This document shows positions 35,050 through 44,579 of a stretch of 64,000 nt of DNA, one piece after another. The position numbers and the translations under genes are program-made. The notes beneath the pieces were generated by a model, which had not been told where the DNA came from, made no database searches, and was given only the letters and a program-made list of their open reading frames with translations. Origin of the DNA: Salvator merianae (Eukaryota > Chordata > Lepidosauria > Squamata > Teiidae); NCBI GenBank assembly GCA_003586115.2, contig QVOM02000112.1:49970212-50034211 (forward strand), in the 5' to 3' direction. Position 1 is the stretch's first letter. Every line of letters starts with the position of its first letter.

Positions 35050-36160
35050 TATAAAAAGGTATTTGACTTATTAACACATAGTTGGATCTTAAAATGTTTA
35101 CAGATGACACAGGTTAGTGACAAAAGTCAGACTGTTTATTAAGAAAGCAATGGAAGCATGGAAAAATGAGCTGAAAGTGACAGTGGAGAATCTCTGATGG
35201 TGGGCACCTCAGCAGAGGCACTTCAATGTGGGAACACAAAGGTACCCAATGACTGGCAATTGGGACGCTCTTCTAAAGAGCATGAAATCCTATCCTTCAC
35301 ACAAGGATATCTCCAGTGGTGATTGTTCCCTTCACTGGAGTGGTGTGCTTCTCATAGAACCACTGCAAGAGGACACACCACAGCTTAACCTCTTCTGGAA
35401 GGGGTCTAGTAGGTAAAGTAGAGACGCAATCTCACTTTCACCATTACTGTTTATTGTATTTCTGATATCACTGACAATTATTTTGGAGAAAACAGACTAA
35501 GCATGTAAGGCTTCCAAGATATCTCCAAAACTCTCACATCTTTTTTATCTGGAGGATTTGAAACTGTATAGGAAGTCAGCATGTGAAGCAGAATCACTGA
35601 TTAACACAGTCCCATTCTATAGCAGTGATATTGCAGTGGAATCTGGATTAAACAAATGGGCAATGGTGGTCATTAATTGAAGAAAATGATAAAAACACGA
35701 ACTAAATTAAGTTGCTGAATGGAAAAGACCTAAAGAATCTCATATTAGAAGAAAGTTAGAAATACGTTGGCATCCTCCAAGCACATAACATTAGGTATGA
35801 ACATGTCAAAAACTCAGTTAGCAAGGAATACACCCAAAGAGTCAAAAATATCTTTTTAAGCCAAATCGAAAAGTAGCAACACCATTAAGGTCATCTATAC
35901 CTAAGCTATGCCAGTCCTCAGATACACTACAGGAACTGCAGACTGGACACAAAAAAGAGCTAGAGGCACTGGATTAGAAGTGGAAAAGAAAAGAAAAAGG
36001 GGATTAGCGGAATATATCAAGGGTAATCAAAAAGAACTATTAAAGGTCAGTGAAACAAAAGAGGCTTAGGGGAAGGGAGATGCATAGACCCCAAAGAAAT
36101 ACGTGAAAAAAATAACCACTTCTTGGCTAGTACCTCTGGACCATCCAAAAAAGAGACACT
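35050..36160 (+). mobile_element. R4-clade LINE remnant (RT to C-terminal region)
   Basis: Recognised by translation in shifting frames. KKVFDLLTHSWILKCLQ (RT palm entry) is near 35055. GDAISLSPLLFIVFLI near 35427 corresponds to the conserved GDxLSPLLF motif. LFYLEDLKLYRKS near 35540 is the catalytic box, with the first Asp of the usual MDD changed. CEAE and NTVPFYSSDIAVESGLNK follow near 35590. YEHVK, SKEYTQRVKNI and a degenerate RYTAGIxxW-type stretch lie at 35790-35960. This order is typical of R4/Dong-type LINEs of reptiles. Stops and frameshifts are frequent, and a segment at about 35205-35415 is not explained by the LINE. Confidence 0.8.
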
Positions 36161-36162
36161 GA

Positions 36163-36230
36163 AGAAGAAGAAGAAGAAGAAGAAGAAGAAGAAGAAGAAG
36201 AAGAAGAAGAAGAAGAAGAAGAAGAAGAAG

Positions 36231-36260
<30 letters not shown>
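36163..36260. repeat. (GAA)n microsatellite adjoining a reversed SINE
   Basis: About 32 uninterrupted GAA triplets. The adjacent SINE lies on the minus strand, so on that strand this is its (CTT)n 3' tail. The poly-Lys frame through it is not a gene. Confidence 0.98.
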
Positions 36261-36261
<1 letters not shown>

Positions 36262-36518
36262 TGGTTTTTATACCCCGCTTTTCGGCTTACAAGGTTATTT
36301 TTCGCCCGAAGGCTTACATCTGTCTATCTTCCGCATCACACAATGTGATGCTCCCTATTTATCTACTTGCAATTACTTGCTTTCAAACAGCTAGGTTGGC
36401 TGGAGCTAGAGGCCAGTAGAGGCCGCTCATCCCCTCTACACGGCAGACAGGGGCCTTGAACTCCGATCCTCCTATTGAAAGATCAGTGCCTTAGCCTTCT
36501 GCGCCACCGCAGAGGTCT
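36261..36518 (-). mobile_element. tRNA-derived SINE, minus strand
   Basis: The reverse complement begins with a tRNA-like head (GCGGTGGCGCAGAAGGCTAA, B-box-like GGAGTTCAAGGCCC), continues through CCTCTACTGGCCTCTAGCTC, GCAAGTAATTGCAAGTAGAT, AGCATCACATTGTG and CCTTCGGGCGAAAAATAACC, and ends AAAGCGGGGTATAAAAACCAA. It is the same family and length as 41330-41604 in the opposite orientation, and its tail is (CTT)n. Confidence 0.88.
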
Positions 36519-36945
36519 CATATTTGCAGCATAGCAACAAGCCCTTTGCACAAGTGCCATTAAGACAAGCACTATCTCTCATCTGCCATGGCAGCTTCCC
36601 CGCTGCCCAGCCAAGGTCAGCTGAGGTACTTCCCCAGTTCCATTATCACCATTATTTCCACTTCTCTGAAGATGCTGGCATTTTTAATTCAACTCCATAT
36701 TTTATGTATTGCATTTGTTGTCCACTTTCTAAAGTTTATCTAAAGACAAACTGTATATATCATACTTCTGGTTCATTTTTTTTTATTCAGAGAAATATAT
36801 ACAGAAAGAGAAAGCATAAAAGGATTTTTTAATGACCAGTTGAAAACTGAGCCCTAATACAAAAATTTAATTCAAAAAAATCACTGCAATCAATTTCTGT
36901 ATTATAGCAATGATTAGAATTTAGGAATATGGTACTTAAGGTTGT
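36519..36945. other. Unassigned non-coding DNA
   Basis: A plus-strand frame of 102 codons (36524-36832) has no recognisable domain. Nothing else is seen. Confidence 0.4.
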
Positions 36946-37320
36946 AGGCTTTTCTGTACTTACCTCTGTTCCAGATCTTGGTTGCTCTTGGGCCTCTTTC
37001 ATCTGCATGTTATACATTCTGTCTGCGCAAGATGAAGTGTATTCAACATCAGGAGGCCCAAAATGGTCTCCTGATCCACTTTAGATTCAGAATACCACTA
37101 AACCTCAATAACAAGCTCTAGCAGCATACTAGGGCCATGAGGGTAGCATTTCGGCGGTACTCCTCCTTGTACCACAAAAATGGGACCCCCAGGGGCTCTG
37201 AAACCAGGAGCTTTCATTCCTGGCAATCAGGACAGACTCCAAAGCTTGTGTACTGGGGCTGGTCCAGAAAAGATCTGGATCCACAGATCCAGAACTGTAT
37301 AGATAAGTGCAGAAAGGCCC
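36946..37320. mobile_element. Family C MITE with 3-bp target duplication
   Basis: The best-bounded family C copy, 375 bp. The left end AGGCTTTTCTGTACTTACC and right end GATAAGTGCAGAAAGGCCC are inverted repeats, flanked by TGT on both sides (36943-36945 and 37321-37323). The interior shows GTTCCAGATCTTGG / CCACAGATCCAGAACTG as a second inverted pair and the family blocks GATGAAGTGTATTC and GGGACCCCCAGGGGC. Non-coding. Confidence 0.85.
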
Positions 37321-37323
37321 TGT

Positions 37324-38935
37324 GTTCACATGTGGCAAAAAAGCAGTTCAAAAGCAACTCAGAGAAGGTAGTATGGGGCACGCAAGTTCTTATCACACTT
37401 CTATTCCACCTTTGCTAGCCCAGAATGTTCATGAGGGGGGAAGGGTAGAATTGTGGGTGAACAATCCCACCTGTGAACCATCTCTAAATGACCTTGAAGG
37501 TACCTTCTTTCATTGCACGTGAACACAAAAAGAATTGACACACTTCCAAGCAAACATGCATGGAATGAATTATATGGGGTTCTTGCATCAGACAATTCAA
37601 TCAGATTTTTCAATCTATGGTTTACCAAGTGTTTCCTGAAGCCATGTTTGCCCTGAGATCAGTCACCGTGCACCCAGGTGAGAGAGCTCCTTAACGAACT
37701 CTCAGGCCACACTCGAGCTGAGTGTGCTAGGCATTGACTTCGAAGTTGGTGGCAGCATGTAAACATGACTGCCACATCCCACCTCAGGCAAGCAGTGCAC
37801 TGCAAACAGTGGAACATGGGGACATTTGGTTGCCAATATCCACCTCTGTGTTCCATAGAAGAATGACTGCTCAGTCATACTGATGTGGTTGCAACCTTAG
37901 GAACCATCCACACCATTTCTTGCTTTCGGGGCAGCTGAGCCTTGGCCTACTGCAGCAAAGGAGAACTGCCAGCTGCTGCAGCAAAGTTTCCTGGTGGACC
38001 CGCTGGGATGGGCCGGAAATCAACTTTTTTCTCATTCTTTTCAGAATGACTAGGTAGACTTTTTAGCCCTCGCATCACTTCCTCACTCCCATGCACCCTC
38101 ATGTAGGTTCCATTGACATGAGCAACATGAGAGTTCTTTCTCCCGTTTTCCCATTATGCTGCAGAACAATGAATTGCATGGGCTGAACACCAGTGGAGTT
38201 GCTTGCCCATCCTGTCCTCTGGTCACCAGAAGGACCCTGAAAAGGATCCATATAGATGTAGCCTCAGTTTCTTCCTCTGTTCTCTACTCAACCTTATTTA
38301 TCCACTCTCACTTAAAAAGAGGAAAACAGTTTTGTTTATGAGCGTTACAGTTTGCTATGCAATTACGTATCAAAACACATCTGCGTCTTTGACCTGTTGC
38401 TCCAATTCTGTGCAAATAGTCTCCTGATAAAAAGACGCCATTGTGCTGCTCTAACGCACCAGCTGTACCATGTATTCTCTCTCGGTGAACGTGTCCACTG
38501 ATATTCCTGTCTCCCGTCTGCCTCAGAGTGAATGTTTGCACTTCCCTGATATTTAGCGTTCTTACAGATGTTAAAATAAAGCGATCAAATTTGTAAAGAT
38601 ATAATACATACACGTGGAAATAGCTTCCAAACTCTGCAGGGCAGCATCAAAGAAGAGAAAAGTTCATGTTCAAACAAATGTGGGTTAGTGGCATTGGGGA
38701 TCAAATCACAAAGCAAATATTATTTAAGAAGGGTTAATCTGGACTCTGAACTCTGATTGCAGCCTGGTTCAGTCCTCTGCCTTTGTGGAATCATGTGGTA
38801 GATGATGTCTGGATTGAAATTTTGATTTCCCGGTGGTTTGTGCTCTGCAGTTGAAAGGTGTTCAGCATTTTTGAAATGCATCATCACTTTGTCACAAGAG
38901 TCATGGAATAACTGCAAACTTGAGATGATCACCAC
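37324..38935. other. About 1.6 kb of unassigned non-coding DNA
   Basis: No gene or repeat is named with confidence. Frames are short and overlap on opposite strands. Confidence 0.4.
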
Positions 38936-38938
38936 TTA

Positions 38939-39135
38939 GGACAATTTTGTGCTGGCTGGTATACTGGACCAGCAAGTGTACTGGAAGCCTCCCTTCTGCA
39001 TGCTGGTGTGGTCTAAAGGAGACCCTGGGTGGTCTAAGGAAGGCCACAGGGCTTCCCTTAGCCCGCATCAGCTTGTGGAAGGGGGGCTCCTAGTACACTT
39101 GCGGGTGCACTATACCAGCCACTGCAGAATCTCTC
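38939..39135. mobile_element. Family D MITE with TTA target duplication
   Basis: A 197-bp element with inverted ends GGACAATTTTGTGCTGGCTGG and CCAGCCACTGCAGAATCTCTC, flanked by TTA at 38936-38938 and 39136-39138. Second inverted pairs lie inside (GGACCAGCAAGTGTACTGG / CCTAGTACACTTGCGG and AAGCCTCCCTTC / GGAAGGGGGGCT). It is related to the outer element at 54117-54610. Confidence 0.85.
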
Positions 39136-39159
39136 TTAGAATAAATATTGCATAATTGC

Positions 39160-39235
39160 TACTTAGATGGGAAAAATATGGCTTCATTATGGCTGCATTA
39201 TGGTACAATTGCCACACATAACTGTGGCAACTCCA
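39160..39235. mobile_element. Family B MITE, left part (split by the hAT element)
   Basis: GGCTGCATTATGGTACAATT, CACACATAACTGTGG and CAACTCCA correspond to the start of family B, as at 49440-49500 and 6610-6640. It is interrupted immediately after CAACTCCA by the hAT element and resumes at 40085. The exact left terminus is unclear. Confidence 0.6.
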
Positions 39236-40084
39236 CAGTGGCATAGGAAGGGGGGCAAAGGGGGCAGTCCACCCTGGGCAGCATGTCATCCTGGGCAGCA
39301 CATCCAGCCAGGGTTCATAAGCTGTGTGTTCGGCAGCATGGCTGCTCAGCTCCTTCAACTGTCCCTCTCAGCCTCTATCAGTATGCCCACCAGCCCACCC
39401 TTCATACTGCTCAAGTCAAGTTCCTTCCGAGAAGTACGGGGGAAGAACATCTCTCCTCTCTGCAATGTTAATAGCGCAAAACAGGAAAGACATTCCTTTC
39501 TTGACCACCAATGAAAAGTGAACTGTTATGTAATGTCACTAAGTGGGGTTGGGGAGGGACAGGCAGGGTAGACCAGTAACGCGAGAGCTTCAGGAGGGAA
39601 GCTAACGTGGTTTTAGGCGCTGAAGGACCACCTGACCTACCTAAGTGGTGCAATTCACTATTTCACTGACTGAGGTGAAGAAAATTATTTCCAAATATTG
39701 TAATACAACTGCGAATTTTCCTTACAATTGCTGTAAGAGTTGCTACTTGTGAGAGGAGTTTTTCTAAGTTAAAACTGATTAAGAATTACCTAAGTTCTAC
39801 AATGAGTGCCTTGCATTTAAGAAATCTTGCCGTACTGTCTAAAGAATAGCAACTGAGTGAAGAAATAGACTTTGACGATGTCATCAATGATTTTGCTAAC
39901 AGAAAGGCAAGAAAAGTAAGATTACTCCCAAAGTGACAATTTCAAGTTTCACTTAAAAAATAAAGAGTTTTGTTTCCTTGTATGTCGTTTGGACTTCTTT
40001 TTTTAGTAATCTTAGAGTTTATAGACAGAGGGGCGGCATACTCGGGCACAGCCCCAGGCAACAAAAATTCTAGCTAGGCATCTG
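39236..40084 (+). mobile_element. hAT DNA transposon, internally deleted, with 8-bp target duplication
   Basis: The ends CAGTGGCATAGGAAG and CTAGCTAGGCATCTG are inverted, and CAACTCCA flanks both sides exactly (39228-39235 and 40085-40092), the 8-bp duplication of the hAT superfamily. At 849 bp it lacks most of a transposase but keeps the dimerisation domain. Subterminal regions are GC-rich and Gly-coding on one strand (GGGCAAAGGGGGCAGTCC, GGGGCGGCATACTCGGGC). It is inserted within a family B MITE, giving a relative age order. Confidence 0.92.
39688..39936 (+). pseudogene. hAT transposase C-terminal dimerisation domain remnant
   Basis: An 83-codon frame ending TGA at 39934-39936 with a single internal TAG. 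It reads FPNIVIQLRIFLTIAVRVAT, then CERSFSKLKLIKNYLSSTMS, then ALHLRNLAVLS, then IDFDDVINDFANRKARKVRL. The CERSFSxLKxIKNYLRxTM and L.NLAxLS motifs define the hATC dimerisation domain found in hAT transposases and ZMYM-type host relatives. The N-terminal zinc finger and catalytic core are absent. It could not be active alone. Confidence 0.9.
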
Positions 40085-40443
40085 CAACTCCACCATAGCT
40101 CCACTATATCCTCCACTAAAACATGTGATAGCCTACTTTCGGAAAACCTAACTCTGGTGGCGGGTTTTCCCAAATTAGAGCTATTACTTATCTGCTGGAT
40201 GGAGCTGCCGTCTTCGCTTTGGCTGCCGCACATGTGCTAGGGGCAAAAAACACAGGCATGCGTGCACAGTGGTGATGACACATACAACCAGGTATATCCG
40301 AAATACTCAGATGTTTGCATCACTAAAACATGCACAGGCAGAGTGAGCCCCCATGCTGTCCAGGCAGCGAGTATTCCAGAGCAGTTTTTCCTCCAGAATA
40401 TCACTTGCTGCCGCCATATTTGGTCAGTGCCTTGAGCCGGCCT
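40085..40443. mobile_element. Family B MITE, right part
   Basis: It resumes with the duplicated CAACTCCA, then CCATAGCTCCACTATATCC, ACATGTGATAGCCTACTTTC and GGAAAACCTAACTCTGGTGG, colinear with 6620-6715. The facing pair CAGGTATATCCGAAATACTC and the end region TGGTCAGTGCCTTGAGCCGGCC follow. It completes the element begun upstream of the hAT insertion. Confidence 0.7.
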
Positions 40444-41329
40444 AGTTTTATCTTGTATCTAAAACAAGTATATTCTCACTAGCAGTTTGAATAAGAATTT
40501 TTTTTTTTTTACCTTACTGTCTTTATGAAAGTTATTATTCACTGATTACAGGTAAGATCTAGGAGGCATTGGTCATAAAAGAAGTACACATATAGAAAGC
40601 AGAAAATAACAACTTATTAAATCAGGAAAGATAGTATAAAAGTAGGTACTATCAGGAAACAGGATTTGGCCCCTTAAATGCACTGGGTAAAATGAAGGTC
40701 TTTACCTGACCCTGAGAAGACAGTGCATTCTGTGCCGGTTAAGCCTTTGTGAGGAACACATTCTTTCAACACGGAGCAAGATTGGCAGTCGCTAGCAATT
40801 TATTCCTATGGCCCAGTGGAAAGAATGGAGGGCTTGACTTGACCATAGCTCATTAGCTAACTGGAAAAAAATACGCTTGAATAGGCTGGGTAAACTTTTT
40901 TCTCTCTCTTTTGCATCCAAATTCTTTGTTGTCTGGTCAACATTTCTGGCTTCCTCTTAGCTATATCCAAATGGTCAATACAAAGAGCTCCTTGGGTGCC
41001 CCCAAAGTCCAGTCCACAAGCAGCCAACAGGCTGCTCCATGAGAGTTAGAATCCACTTTGGGAGCCATCCCAGGCATAGGGTGGGAAAAACTACTCTAAG
41101 GCTGAATTGTGATCCAATTTGCCTTCTCCTCCACTGTGTTGAGTGACAGTGGAGGGAAGAGGTGAATCACTGAGGCAATTTCTATATGTGGCAGTTTATC
41201 ACTGGGTCAAAACTGGTCAATTTCTTGGGGCATTTCCTGTCTGATACTTAGTAAGCATGCACAGAAACTTGCAGCCATGATGGATTACATTCAAGGCTTC
41301 CCAGAAAATAAAACCACATGCATCCATGG
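40444..41329. other. Unassigned non-coding DNA
   Basis: Contains a T13 run near 40499-40511. No gene or repeat family is recognised. Confidence 0.4.
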
Positions 41330-41604
41330 TTGCACGGTGGCACAGGTAGCTAAGGCACTGATCTTTCAATAGGAAGATCGGAGTTTGAGGCCCTTGTCTG
41401 CCATGTAGAGGGGATGAGCGCCCTCTACTGGCCTCTAGCTCTAGTCAATCTAGCTGTTCGAAAGCAAGTAATTGCAAGTAGATAAATAGGGAGCATCACT
41501 TTATGTGATGCGGAAGATAAATAGATGTAAGCCTTCGGGCGAAAAATAACCTTGCAAGTCGCTTTGAGTCAGCTTCAGCCGAGAAAAGCGGGGTATAAAA
41601 ACCA
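41330..41604 (+). mobile_element. tRNA-derived SINE, plus strand
   Basis: tRNA-like head with A-box-like GTGGCACAGGTAGCTAAGG and B-box-like GGAGTTTGAGGCCC, then CCTCTACTGGCCTCTAGCTC, GCAAGTAATTGCAAGTAGAT, ATCACTTTATGTGATGCGG, CCTTCGGGCGAAAAATAACC, CTTTGAGTCAGCTTCAGCC and AAAGCGGGGTATAAAAACCAA. It differs from the 36261-36518 copy mainly in its tail, (ATT)n instead of (CTT)n, and in a ~20-bp AGTCGCTTTGAGTCAGC segment missing from the other copy. Confidence 0.88.
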
Positions 41605-41605
41605 A

Positions 41606-41659
<54 letters not shown>
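41605..41659. repeat. (ATT)n microsatellite forming the SINE tail
   Basis: About 18 perfect ATT triplets directly abutting the SINE end ACCAA. It encodes a meaningless poly-Asn frame on the minus strand. Confidence 0.97.
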
Positions 41660-41997
41660 GGCCTTCTGTGCCAGAAAGCGCAGCCAAGTGCAAGTACCTA
41701 CCTGAGGCCTGGGTAGAATTGCAAAGAACCACACAGCTGGCAGCAGCCACATGGCCCAACCAGTACTTGGTTCAGATTTGTTGCAAACCAAATCATCAGA
41801 GTTTGGTTTGGTACATCCCTAATTTATTCTTTTTTTAATAAGTAACAGTTCAAAAATTGTATAGTATCAACATTTTCAGCATCACACAGCTGTCAGTAAT
41901 TATCACTAAGTCTGCAGATTGCGTGAACAAACCCATCCACTCTTGTTGGCAACAATACATACGTGGCTTACTGTTGTCTTCTTCCAGTATATTTTTA

Positions 41998-42466
41998 GGG
42001 TCTTTTCACATTTGCTACTAGTGAGTGTCAGGGATGCTCACTAGTCAAGTGTCTCTGCATTTTGCAGAAGTCCTGGCAATCAGGAGGAGACTACAGCTGC
42101 TCCTGATCACTACTTGCCACAGAGCACAAAATTGTACTCCACAGCTGCTCCCGATACACTGGCTTCGCAGCCCTTCTGGGTGCAAACGCAGGGCAGCGTG
42201 ACTACAGCTGCACCATCATGCAACCTGGCTGCACCTGCATCATTGCACAGTGTTGCTGGTCACCATGGCAGCAGACGGAAGCTTCCCAGCTGCTGTCATG
42301 GTGCAGGACACCTGCAGGGTGCCAGCATTCACATTGCAAATGCTGGTATCCTGCTGCCAGTTTGTTTATGGCCTCAACAGTGCAGACAGTGTCCCCCCTG
42401 TGAGGTCTGTTCCACTGTAGAACAAGATAATTATCCTGTTCTATGGTGGAAAGCGGGAACAGGCCC
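41998..42466. mobile_element. Family A MITE
   Basis: The left end GGGTCTTTTCACATTTGC and right end AAAGCGGGAACAGGCCC are inverted repeats. Flanks are TTA and CTA, one mismatch from a 3-bp duplication. It shows the full family layout: a CTAGTGAGTGTCAGGGATGC / CTCACTAGT palindrome near the left end, the CACCATGGCAGCAGACGG / GCTGCTGTCATGG pair inside, and a CACTGTAGAACAAGATAATT / ATCCTGTTCTATGGTGG hairpin near the right end. 469 bp; the open frame across it is chance. Confidence 0.87.
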
Positions 42467-42747
42467 CTAGATTTCCCAGTCTAGCCTATAGTGCCTAGTA
42501 TTTCCAGGTAGTTTTCAATCCAAATACTAACCAGTCCTGATCCTTCTTGACTTCCAGGTTCATACAAGACCTGCAACAAGCTTGGCCTGTCATCAAGCTG
42601 TTTTCAGTATTTTGCTTCAATGTATTTTGAGACATTTTTCTTGTTTGTGAAAAAAGACCTTTTAAAAAGCAGAAATAATTCTTAATATACTCTGGAGTGG
42701 TGATGATTTTTTTTCAAAAAATGGGCACACACAGAGAGAAAGACAGA

Positions 42748-43473
42748 GGACTTTTCTGCACTTACCGCAATCCAGATCAGTAGGTCTGGATCACACAAAA
42801 CCCTCAGGTCTGGATCATGGCAAGACTTGGACTGTTCCAGCTCAGCCCCTGCATTAGCCCCAAAGCTGCACAAGTTTCAGAGCCACTGATGGCTAGGAAT
42901 GAAAGTTCCTCACCTTGGAGCCCCCCAGAAGATCCATTTTGGCAGGTGTGCCTTCTGCATGCTTCTGAGAGCCAGACTGCTCCGTGCTAGTGTGCTGGTG
43001 GACCAGTTTAATCAAGTACATTGGTAATCCAGGTCAGGAGCCTCCTGATATAGGGCCTTTTTGCATTTTACACTAGTGAGTGTCAGGACGCTCACTAGTG
43101 CAGTGCTTCCACACTGTGCAGAGGCCCTGCTGATCAGGAGCAAACTACAGCTGCTCGCGATTGCTACTTGCTATGCAGCACAAAATCGTGCTCCACAGGT
43201 GTACTAGGAGTAGCTGGACTGCTCCCAGTACACTGTGTTCGCATCCTCATCTGGGTGCAAATGCAGAGCAGTGCAGTGCTGGTAGGTCTGTTCCACCTTA
43301 GAACAGTATAATTGGAAAGTGTGAAAAGGCACCTGAATTACGCTCCATCTGGTGCAGACTGGGTGTAAGAGCAGTTGGTGGAAGCTCTCTGGTCTGCACT
43401 AGCAGACAAAAGAGACCCTGAAGAGGGCTACAGGGAACAGTAATCTGGAATACAGATAAATGCAGAAAGGCCC
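42748..43473. mobile_element. Family C MITE split by a nested family A MITE
   Basis: The left end GGACTTTTCTGCACTTACC lies at 42748 and the right end GATAAATGCAGAAAGGCCC at 43473, flanked by AGA and AGG (one mismatch). The family C interior (CTCACCTTGGAGCCCCCC, AGATCCATTTTGGCAGG, GTAATCCAGGTCAGGAGCC) is interrupted at 43053-43333 and resumes with TTACGCTCCATCTGG. About 445 bp belong to the outer element. Confidence 0.82.
43053..43333. mobile_element. Family A MITE nested in family C
   Basis: GGGCCTTTTTGCATTTTACA at the left, AAAGTGTGAAAAGGCACC at the right, with the CACTAGTGAGTGTCAGGACG / CTCACTAGTG subterminal palindrome. Flanks ATA and TGA do not match, so the duplication has decayed or the ends are off by a few bases. 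It is younger than the element it splits. 281 bp. Confidence 0.8.
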
Positions 43474-44570
43474 AGGCACAAGGACAGAAACAGAGTACCT
43501 TGCTACATACACGTTTTAAGGTGGATTTGAGCACTGCAGAAAACTCACAGCTAAAGGGGAAATCTCACAGGAAATGTGGATTATAGCACTTGTAATCCAC
43601 GATTTTGTAGAGTGCTTTTTTCTCCATTGAGACTACATCCCTTACCTTTATTTGCTTCATTTTCATATTGTGACCATAAATGTGGATTTGTAGAGACTTG
43701 TGTGGGTCTTCTAGAGAAGGGCAAGAAGGTGTTTTTATCACCTGACACGACACCCAATCATGTGCAAGTGTGCATTTTTTTTTCTTTCCTTTTTCTCTTG
43801 CACAGGAACACTGTTAGCAACCTGAGCTTTTGTACAAATACACCTGAAAAGATATTTTACTTTCCTGCGTAAAAGCACTGATAAGGATCTAGGCAGCTAT
43901 GCAACAGAATTCTTTTTGCAGAGGGAGGATGCTTTTTTCTGCACAAGAGCAAAGGTTATGTGGGCCAATCATTCAGTATCAAGGAGTAGTTTAGAATTGG
44001 GAGCAGTGGTGGGCAGAGCAATATGATCCTAGTTTGGCTTGCAACTTCTTTTATATGTATTGGGAGAACTAGAAGTGTGTTACTTGTTTTATATGTGTTT
44101 TCCCCTGAAGCAAAATTCAAGCGTCATTGCAGTAGATTCCATTTGAAGTGCAAGGAAAGGGTTTAAAGCAACAAGGCCCACAGAGAGAGTTCAGACAACC
44201 ACCTAGGAATGACCAATGAAATGTAGGTAGAGGCTTCAGTTACATCAACAAAAGTGCCATTTTGATCCCCTACAGACCAGAATGAGATTTGTAAACTTCA
44301 AACACAAATTAGGGCTGCATCCCTCTCTCATCATCACGCCATTTCTCTTTAGCTAACTCCCCTGGACTTACCCATCAAAGAATGATCCAATTTTTGAATG
44401 GCCCAAAACTGACTTTTTCTCAGTTGGTCCAGTGAGTGGCTTAATTTTGGCAGGATAATAACAATTTATTCTAAAGTTTTTACATGACTACATTTTACTA
44501 ACGTGTTTCCACCAAAGTGCTACAAATTCCAGTTCAAAAGGTTTCATATTAGTGGCTGAGCATGACATAG
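43474..44570. other. About 1.1 kb of unassigned non-coding DNA
   Basis: No repeat or gene is recognised. The overlapping frames at 43565-43872 on both strands lack domains. Confidence 0.4.
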
Positions 44571-44579
44571 CTGAAGATC

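Noticed and set aside
36123..36419. 98-codon frame with a long poly-Lys run
   Set aside because: It is the (GAA)n microsatellite and the reversed SINE read through in one frame; no coding evidence.
41330..41410. Functional tRNA gene
   Set aside because: The tRNA-like head continues directly into the SINE body, and the same structure is repeated at 36261-36518.
41501..41791. Frame with poly-Asn on the minus strand
   Set aside because: Produced by the (ATT)n tail of the SINE.
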